From Phycisphaeraceae bacterium (GTDB taxonomy: Bacteria; Planctomycetota; Phycisphaerae; Phycisphaerales; Phycisphaeraceae): 11,660 bases of DNA. The stretch lies in the NCBI GenBank assembly GCA_029260695.1, contig JAJDCT010000032.1:1-11660 (forward strand), given 5' to 3'. Made by a program: the position numbers and the translations under genes. The notes beneath the pieces were generated by a model. That model was not told the origin of the DNA. It saw only the letters and a list, made by a program, of their open reading frames with translations, and did not search any database. Of this stretch, positions 6,663 through 11,660 are shown piece after piece. Numbering within the stretch: position 1 is the stretch's first letter; each line of letters opens with the position of its first letter.

Positions 6663-7832
6663 TCAATGCAGGAACAGCCGCAGCCCGGTGAAGGCCATCG
6701 CCATGCCGTGCTCGTCTGCGGCGTCGATGACGTCCTGATCGCGGGCTGAGCCCCCGGCCTGGGCGAGGTATTTCACACCCGAGCGGGCCGCACGGTCGAG
6801 GTTGTCACGGAACGGGACGAAGGCGTCGGAGCTTAGGACGACACCCTCAAACTGTGCGTTGAAATCGGTGCGTTCCTGCTCGGTGATCGTGTCGGGTGTG
6901 GCTGAGAGTGCTTTGGCAAGGACACCGCGCTCTCCGTCGTCCAGCTCGTGGTATCGCACGAACTGGTCAAGGGCGTTGACTTTTTCTGACTTGGGCAGGC
7001 CGTCGGCGAACTTTAGCGCCAGCGCCTTGGGGTGCATCTTCAGCAACCAGCGGTCGGCCTTGTCGCACGCCAACCGGGTACAGGCGATCCTTGACTGCTG
7101 CCCGGCCCCCACGCCGACCGCCTGGCCCCGGTAGCCCACGGCGATCGAATTACTCTGGGTGTGCTTGAGCGTCACCGTCGCCACGACCAGCGACTGCATC
7201 ACGTCATCGGGGATCGTGTTGTGCTTCGTGACAACGTTCTTAAATAGATCGGCGTTGATTACGCTGTCGTTGTAAGACTGCTCCAAAGTCAACCCGAACT
7301 CGACACGCGATTCGACGCTCGGCGGATCGTAGGACGGGTCGATCTGTAAGACGACGTACTTCCCGCCCTTCTTGGCCTTGATGATATCCAGCGCCTTGGG
7401 GTCGTAACCCGGTGCGATGATCCCGTCGGAGACCTCGGGTTTGATGATCCTTGCGAGGGATTCGTCGACGGTGTCGGATACGCTGATGAAGTCACCAAAA
7501 GATGCGACCCGGTCGGAACTGCGAGCTTTGGCGTAGGCGGTAGCAAGCGGAGACAACTCTTCGTCGCTGTAGAAGTGTGCTTTGCGGAACTGATCGGTCA
7601 ACGGCCCGGCGACGGCGGCACCGGCGGGGCTGACGTGTTTGAACGACGCGGCGGCGGGCTGACCTGTCGAACGTTTGAGTTCACGGACGAGTTGCCAGCC
7701 GCGCAGGCCGTCGAGGATGTTGATGTAACTCGGTGCGCCGTTGACGACGGTCAGCGGGCCGTCGGGCAGGTCGCTTGCCAGTTGGGCGTGGGTCTGGTTG
7801 GGGTTGCAGCCGTATTTCAGGGGGATCTGCAT
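6663..7832 (-). CDS. purH: Stand-alone AICAR transformylase (PurH C-terminal domain only)
   Basis: 389 residues. The protein transfers a formyl group from 10-formyl-THF to AICAR to give FAICAR, the penultimate step of de novo IMP synthesis in the cytoplasm. Visible signatures are the catalytic Lys65-His66 in SFKHVSPAGAAV, SFGDFISVS (111-119), KHTQSNSIAV (223-232), GAGQQSRIACTRLA (242-255) and the C-terminal SSDAFVPFRDN...GGSARDQ...AFTGLRLFLH. The protein begins directly with the transformylase fold (LKYGCNPNQ). The ~200-residue N-terminal IMP cyclohydrolase domain of ordinary bifunctional PurH is absent, and nothing upstream of 7832 encodes it. This matches the known single-domain AICAR transformylase subfamily. 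Cyclohydrolase must be supplied by another locus. The ATG at 7832 follows AAGGA at 9 nt. It appears monocistronic, with no convincing promoter recognised in 7833-8037. Confidence 0.92.
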   Translation of the reverse strand: MQIPLKYGCNPNQTHAQLASDLPDGPLTVVNGAPSYINILDGLRGWQLVRELKRSTGQPAAASFKHVSPAGAAVAGPLTDQFRKAHFYSDEELSPLATAYAKARSSDRVASFGDFISVSDTVDESLARIIKPEVSDGIIAPGYDPKALDIIKAKKGGKYVVLQIDPSYDPPSVESRVEFGLTLEQSYNDSVINADLFKNVVTKHNTIPDDVMQSLVVATVTLKHTQSNSIAVGYRGQAVGVGAGQQSRIACTRLACDKADRWLLKMHPKALALKFADGLPKSEKVNALDQFVRYHELDDGERGVLAKALSATPDTITEQERTDFNAQFEGVVLSSDAFVPFRDNLDRAARSGVKYLAQAGGSARDQDVIDAADEHGMAMAFTGLRLFLH

Positions 7833-8020
7833 CGAGTGGGGTCCTTGCGCGTCTTAGCGTGGTATGGGTGTGGTGGATGAGTGCCGGACAGCCGTCGGCG
7901 TCCGACCACCCCATGCTAGTGAGTTCGCCGCGACTTTGCCGACCGTCTCCCGGCACGCCCCATGGGCCCCCACCATCACCTGCCCCGGCCCGCCTCACTG
8001 GCGGACCTCAGCGGCATCGT

Positions 8021-8026
8021 TATAAT
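8021..8026 (+). promoter_or_regulatory. -10 box of the tRNA-Val promoter
   Basis: Perfect TATAAT 11 bp before the tRNA, followed by a G+C-rich discriminator (GCCCCGGC) typical of stable-RNA promoters. The matching -35 region (around 7998-8003, CTGGCG) is weak. The start would fall near 8033, leaving only a few nucleotides of 5' leader. Confidence 0.5.
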
Positions 8027-8037
8027 GCCCCGGCTAC

Positions 8038-8111
8038 GGGCCATTGGCGCAGTTGGCTAGCGCGCCTCGTTGACATCGAGGAGGTCACAGGTTCAAGTCC
8101 TGTATGGCCCA
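8038..8111 (+). tRNA. tRNA-Val (anticodon GAC)
   Basis: A complete cloverleaf can be drawn. The acceptor stem is GGGCCAT/ATGGCCC, the D-arm GCGC-AGTTGGCTA-GCGC and the anticodon arm CCTCG-TTGACAT-CGAGG with anticodon GAC, which reads valine codons GUC/GUU. The variable loop is AGGTC, the T-arm ACAGG-TTCAAGT-CCTGT, and the discriminator base is A8111. The CCA end is not encoded (ATTTCC follows), so it must be added after transcription. Confidence 0.95.
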
Positions 8112-8117
8112 TTTCCA

Positions 8118-8161
8118 TAAGAAAAGACCGGGCAATGACTTGGATACCCCAACTCGGTCTT
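8118..8161 (-). terminator. Rho-independent terminator of the kinase-regulator operon
   Basis: The inverted repeat AAGACCG (8124-8130) / CGGTCTT (8155-8161) has an inner TTGG/CCAA pairing (8140-8143/8149-8152). Read on the minus strand, the stem runs into TTTTCTTA, a U-rich tail. It lies 34 bp beyond the response-regulator stop. On the plus strand it follows the tRNA but lacks a good T-run there, so tRNA termination is less certain. Confidence 0.6.
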
Positions 8162-8194
8162 GTCAATTCAGCACAGGTCAAGTAAGTCTGGCTG

Positions 8195-8869
8195 TCAGGG
8201 CCCGTCCAACCCTTCCGGGCTATCCATCTTCAGCAGGTTTGCGATATGGACGAGTTCAGCCAATCCTTTGACGCCCATCTTGTCCATCACACGTGCCCTG
8301 TGGTTCTCGACCGTCTTGGCACTGATGCCTAGCTCGGCGGCGATCTGCTTATTTAGTTTCCCCGCGACGACATAAGACATGACCTGCTTCTCACGCGCGG
8401 TGAGACTGGTGAGTTGTTCACGGGCTTCACGGACTTTCTGATCGTCAGCCCGCTGGTCTATATCGAATGAGATCGCCTCACGGAGGCGCTTGAGCAGGAA
8501 CTCATCGTCGAACGGCTTCTCGATGAAATCGAACGCGCCCTCCCGCATCGCCCGGACCGCCAGAGGGATCGTGCCATACGCGGAGATCAGGATCACGGGG
8601 AGATTGATCTGCAACTCACGGATCTTTTCCTGGAATTCCAGCCCGCTGATGTCGGGCATACGGATATCCAGGAGCATGCAGCCCCGCATCTGTGGCCGGT
8701 AGTACTCCAGAAACGCTTTGCCGGAGGAGAATGTCTTGGCGGTTAGCCCCGCGGTATCGAGCAGGAACTCAATCGCATTACGCAAGCCCTCGTCGTCATC
8801 GACCACGAAAACCGTGGCTGTACTAGCGGGCTGAGTGGGTACGGGTTCAGATGCTTTCTGATGTTTCAT
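8195..8869 (-). CDS. FixJ-type response regulator (REC + LuxR helix-turn-helix)
   Basis: 224 residues. The receiver domain is at about 19-135: acidic pocket D24-D26 (VVDDDE), phospho-acceptor D68 (LLDIRMPD), switch S96 (LISAYG) and K118 (FIEKPF). After a linker with charged helix comes a LuxR/GerE helix-turn-helix at about 155-215 (LTAREKQVMSYVVAG, NKQIAAELGISAKTVENHRARVM). This is the FixJ/TodT/StyR architecture: phosphorylation by the partner kinase should allow dimerisation and promoter activation. The partner is the upstream histidine kinase, whose 3' end overlaps this gene by 23 bp; I see no strong SD, consistent with coupling. No target operator can be identified here, and no obviously regulated gene is adjacent apart from the prepilin upstream. 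A terminator hairpin follows the stop. Confidence 0.93.
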   Translation of the reverse strand: MKHQKASEPVPTQPASTATVFVVDDDEGLRNAIEFLLDTAGLTAKTFSSGKAFLEYYRPQMRGCMLLDIRMPDISGLEFQEKIRELQINLPVILISAYGTIPLAVRAMREGAFDFIEKPFDDEFLLKRLREAISFDIDQRADDQKVREAREQLTSLTAREKQVMSYVVAGKLNKQIAAELGISAKTVENHRARVMDKMGVKGLAELVHIANLLKMDSPEGLDGP

Positions 8870-10598
8870 GGTTTTGTGCCGCTATCGTAAAACTGAATGT
8901 CATGCCACGCCCGTCGTGTGTTGTCGCCCACAGCCTGCCCTCGTGGGCCTCAATAATGGTTCGGCTGATTGACAGCCCCATCCCCATGCTCCCGGTCTTT
9001 GTACTCACAAATGGTTCAAAAACGCGAGACAGGTCTTCGGGTGTACACCCCGGCCCCGAATCGCGCACATGGACCTGAACTTCGTGTGAATTGTTGGGCA
9101 GGGCCTGGATCGTGACCTTTCGCTCGCCCAACTCCGAGATTTGCAACGACTCGAAGGCGTTTTTCATCAGGTTCACCAGCACCTGCTGGATCTGAACCCG
9201 ATCGACCAGCACGGGGGGAATCTGGTCACTGACATCGATCTCCAGGTCGATGCCCAGCCGCTTACGGTCCGGCTCGACGAAGCCCGCCGACTCTTCGACG
9301 AGGGAGCGCAGATCCTGCGCCAGTTTCTGTGGGCTGTTTGGCGTGAGGAAGGTTCGCAGCCGATCAATAATCTCAGCGGCGCGCGTGCTCTGCTCGTCCA
9401 TGTGTGTTACGGCATATTCGACACGATCAAAGTCGGGCGAGGATTCGCTGAGGATGCGCAGGCAGCCCTTGGCGTAACTGGTGATGGCCGCAAGCGGTTG
9501 GTGCAGTTCGTGTGCCAGGCCCGCCGCCATCTCGCCCATCGTGCTCACGCGCCCAATCTGCGCGAGCTGGTCCAGGTGCCGCCGTGCACGTTCCTCGGCT
9601 ACCTGACGCTCGGCCATCTCGCGGGCCAGCATGTCGTTTGATTCACTGAGCGCACGGGTCCGTTCCCTGACACGGTTCTCTAGCTCGGTATTCGCGTCAT
9701 GCAGGGCCCGTTCCACACGGACCCGCTCAAAGATCTGACGGTTCAGCGCCCAGAGCCCCAGCCCCATCCCACTGACCAACGCGAAGCTGATCGCCGCTAA
9801 AACGACGGTCCCCATGTCCCAGAATGGAGAGGCGTACTTCGTCAACCGCAGGGACATACCGTTGTCCGGGCGTGCCAGTTTGATCGCGCCCTTCAGCCGC
9901 GTGTCTATGCTCGCGACCGATGGCATGCGGTAGATCCTCTGGTCATTTTCACCCATCAACTCGGTCTGATACCCCTGTAAAATCGCCCGATCCAGGATAC
10001 TGCGGATCAGCGATCGGCTGCTGTAAGCTACGACAAAGGTGCCCTGCAGTTTCTTGCGGTTAAACACCGGGACATAGAGATCAAAGCATTGATGCCCAGC
10101 CAACCCGATGTGGGTCGGAGAATAGACCGGCAACTTCGATTCGATGGCTTGCTCGAACGCTACGCTGTGCTCAGACAAACGCAGTAGGGCATCGTTGCCC
10201 TGGTTCTCCTCACTGGTCGGAGAGGCCCATAGGACGGTGTGGTCGGGCCGGGTGTAGTACACGGCCGTAATGTGCGGGCGATCGGATACATAACTGGACG
10301 CCAGGCGGTGGAACTCAGACGAGATCAAAGCACCCGCGGCAGCCTGGTCAGCGAGCACCCCCAGGAAACTCTCGTCGGCGGTGAGCTTGGTGGAGATGCT
10401 GTCACGAGCGGTCACGAGTGATCGGTCTAACTCCTGCTGCTGCTGTGAGAGATGATGCGTCTGCAAACGCCAGAACAACAGCACCATCAGCGCCAGCATG
10501 GACAGCGTAACAACCGCCGGCCCAAACCAGGGCAGCCGTAGGGCCCAGCCCGCCTTCCGGCGGGGACGATCATCTTGGGGATTGGCCGGTGCCATCAT
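8847..10598 (-). CDS. Membrane sensor histidine kinase with extracytoplasmic sensor domain
   Basis: 583 residues. TM1 is at about 25-43. The extracytoplasmic region, 44-260, looks Cache-like by length and by the YVPVFNRKKLQGTFVVAYSS stretch, though the exact family is uncertain. TM2 is at about 261-284, and a long coiled coil at 287-345 transmits the signal. HisKA has phospho-acceptor H363 (LAHELHQPLAAI). HATPase_c has N-box N476/N480 (VLVNLMKNAFESL), G1 DSGPG (513-517), F-box VFEPFVSTK and G2 GMGLS (539-543). No PAS or haem-binding segment is seen, so oxygen sensing as in true FixL is not supported. The kinase core resembles the FixL/DctB group. ATG-ATG at 10598/10595 gives two adjacent starts. 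It overlaps the response regulator by 23 bp, so the two form a two-component pair. Confidence 0.93.
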   Translation of the reverse strand: MMAPANPQDDRPRRKAGWALRLPWFGPAVVTLSMLALMVLLFWRLQTHHLSQQQQELDRSLVTARDSISTKLTADESFLGVLADQAAAGALISSEFHRLASSYVSDRPHITAVYYTRPDHTVLWASPTSEENQGNDALLRLSEHSVAFEQAIESKLPVYSPTHIGLAGHQCFDLYVPVFNRKKLQGTFVVAYSSRSLIRSILDRAILQGYQTELMGENDQRIYRMPSVASIDTRLKGAIKLARPDNGMSLRLTKYASPFWDMGTVVLAAISFALVSGMGLGLWALNRQIFERVRVERALHDANTELENRVRERTRALSESNDMLAREMAERQVAEERARRHLDQLAQIGRVSTMGEMAAGLAHELHQPLAAITSYAKGCLRILSESSPDFDRVEYAVTHMDEQSTRAAEIIDRLRTFLTPNSPQKLAQDLRSLVEESAGFVEPDRKRLGIDLEIDVSDQIPPVLVDRVQIQQVLVNLMKNAFESLQISELGERKVTIQALPNNSHEVQVHVRDSGPGCTPEDLSRVFEPFVSTKTGSMGMGLSISRTIIEAHEGRLWATTHDGRGMTFSFTIAAQNHETSESI

Positions 10599-10638
10599 GA
10601 CTATTCTACCCCAGTTCGTTCAGCCGGCCATCCATGCC

Positions 10639-10668
10639 GTCATAAATAGGCTACGGCGAGGGTGTCAA
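10639..10668 (-). promoter_or_regulatory. Predicted promoter of the kinase-regulator operon
   Basis: On the minus strand: TTGACA (10668-10663), an 18-bp spacer, then TATGAC (10644-10639). The -35 box is perfect and the -10 box matches four of six positions. It lies in the 114-bp gap after the prepilin gene, with a predicted start near 10632 and about 34 nt of leader. It would separate the two-component operon from the upstream prepilin gene. Confidence 0.5.
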
Positions 10669-10712
10669 CCTGAGGCAAGCCAGGTCGATCATCGAACCGT
10701 CACCGCCGTGGC

Positions 10713-11498
10713 CTAGTCATCGTCGTCGTCATCGTCGTCGTCATCGTCAATAGGCTGCCCACCGCCTCCGGCGGGGAGGACGTCCAACAAGAGGTAATAG
10801 TCCCTCAACGCCTCTTCACTGGGCGCGTCTTTGCCGACAAGCTTCACTGAATTGATCGCAGTGACCTGGACCCACTGTACACCACCATCGCCGAACAACA
10901 GGTTGTAACCCGAGCCTTGGTGTGGAGCGAGCAGCGGTCCCTGGAATCGGTCCCCACCTTCCCAACCATCGACACCGAGGAACTCCGAGTAGATGACCTT
11001 GTTGGTGAAATTGTCGATCTCCCTGTGTCGATTTGCGTGGCTCCCTTTGTGGTATCTCGCCGTGTATCCCGCGTTGAGCCAGGCATTGGGCGTGCCATCA
11101 CCGTTGTTCCAACTGTTGAACGACGAGTCAAACGCGATATCGGGCGAAGCACCCTCGCGTCCGGATTCACAATAGAACGTGTCAGGCGTCTGGATGTACC
11201 CCATGAGCAGACCGAGGTTGACGGCCGACCCGTCGGGCTTGCGCATGGCGAGGGTGTCAAACGCCAGGTTGCCTCCGAAATAGGTCGGCATCATATCGCT
11301 GTAGTCGAGGCTATAGGACCACACGCCGACGCCCAATTGCCGCAGGGCATTGGCGCAACGCACGCGCCGGGCCTGTGTCTTGGCAGAAGAAAGTACGGGC
11401 AGAAGGATGCCGATGAGAAGCGCTATGATCGCGATCACGATGATCAATTCGATCAACGTGAACCCCGATTCACTTCTCGATGGCCGGCGTATGCTCAT
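10713..11498 (-). CDS. Type II secretion/type IV pilin-like prepilin with poly-aspartate tail
   Basis: 261 residues. The N-terminus is a class III signal: basic leader MSIRRPSRSESG, cleavage expected after G12, then F13-TLIEL with the conserved Glu at +5 and a hydrophobic helix to about residue 36. Prepilin peptidase should cut and methylate it. The RRVRCANALRQLGVGVWSYSLDY block and the C-terminal HQGSGYNLLFGDGGVQWV (His...Asn...Phe-x-DG) are typical of planctomycete prepilin-like proteins. These are numerous and mostly uncharacterised, so calling this a true pilin subunit would overreach. After GGGGQPI it ends in eleven consecutive aspartates. No clear SD precedes the ATG at 11498. It is upstream of the kinase operon but separated by a predicted promoter. 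Confidence 0.88.
   Translation of the reverse strand: MSIRRPSRSESGFTLIELIIVIAIIALLIGILLPVLSSAKTQARRVRCANALRQLGVGVWSYSLDYSDMMPTYFGGNLAFDTLAMRKPDGSAVNLGLLMGYIQTPDTFYCESGREGASPDIAFDSSFNSWNNGDGTPNAWLNAGYTARYHKGSHANRHREIDNFTNKVIYSEFLGVDGWEGGDRFQGPLLAPHQGSGYNLLFGDGGVQWVQVTAINSVKLVGKDAPSEEALRDYYLLLDVLPAGGGGQPIDDDDDDDDDDD
10716..10748 (-). repeat. 12-bp tandem repeat encoding the aspartate tail
   Basis: On the plus strand the 12-mer GTCATCGTCGTC occurs two and three-quarter times without error. On the coding strand it gives GAC and GAT codons for eleven Asp residues just before the TAG stop. Because the repeat is in frame and purely trinucleotide-based, slippage would change tail length without shifting the frame. 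Confidence 0.9.
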
Positions 11499-11660
11499 AA
11501 CATCGGATAAACGGGCAAGAGGTGCGGGCGTTAAATCCTGCTCCCTAAGATTACCCCGGCAAAGCCGTGTTGTATACCGTGAACGGCTGGTGGTTTTCCC
11601 TGCCTTGTCTGGTCAATACCCTTGGGCCGTCTATGCTGGATCACCCTGGCTCTGGACTCG
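11499..11660. other. Region upstream of the prepilin gene
   Basis: No gene is recognised. I could not find a convincing sigma-70 promoter for the leftward prepilin gene. One simple hairpin is visible: AGCCGT (11563-11568) with ACGGCT (11583-11588), a 6-bp stem with a 14-nt loop containing GTATAC. It could lie in the 5' leader of the prepilin mRNA. The window ends before any further coding signal. Confidence 0.4.

Noticed and set aside
7833..8037. Open frame on the plus strand running from the purH start region through the tRNA
   Set aside because: It reads through a clear tRNA gene and has no SD or domain. The interval appears to be purH leader plus tRNA promoter.
10599..10712. Search for a terminator behind the prepilin gene
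   Set aside because: Only short, imperfect inverted repeats without a T-run were found; no terminator can be supported.

Overview
The window looks like a moderately GC-rich chromosome segment from a planctomycete, most likely of the Phycisphaerae type. The evidence is a type II-secretion-style prepilin with a 'FTLIEL' N-terminus and a C-terminal H...N...F-DG block, and a small membrane-protein/B12-radical-SAM cassette of a kind I associate with that phylum. The taxonomic assignment is inference. No mobile element, CRISPR array or rRNA is visible.

Layout. (1) Positions 45-2201, minus strand: a tight three-gene operon, read right to left, of a 134-residue membrane protein, a B12-binding/radical SAM enzyme and a 127-residue membrane protein. 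(2) Positions 2202-2437: a divergent control region. It holds one well-formed promoter in each direction, an 18-bp imperfect palindrome between and overlapping them, and on the rightward side a leader of about 170 nt with a motif and folding like the yybP-ykoY (manganese) riboswitch. (3) Positions 2438-6645, plus strand: a very long DUF2339-type polytopic membrane protein (1203 aa) whose C-terminal third consists of tandem 134-residue membrane modules, followed 5 bp later by a TetR-type repressor. (4) Positions 6663-7832, minus: a stand-alone AICAR transformylase (the C-terminal half of PurH only), convergent with the repressor gene. (5) A tRNA-Val(GAC) at 8038-8111, plus strand, with its own TATAAT box. 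(6) Positions 8195-10598, minus: a FixL/FixJ-like sensor kinase and response regulator that overlap by 23 bp, with a promoter in front and a terminator hairpin behind. (7) Positions 10713-11498, minus: a prepilin-like protein ending in eleven aspartates encoded by a 12-bp tandem DNA repeat.

How it may work together. The most interesting unit is 45-6645. The TetR-type regulator at the end of the rightward operon is the natural candidate to bind the palindrome in the shared promoter region. There it could control both its own operon and the leftward radical SAM operon. Together with the riboswitch-like leader, this would put a large envelope protein and a radical SAM/membrane-protein pathway under common ligand control. 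This is a hypothesis built from sequence layout. None of the individual biochemical substrates can be read from the sequence. The remaining genes look like ordinary neighbours (purine synthesis, tRNA, two-component signalling, a surface or secreted prepilin).
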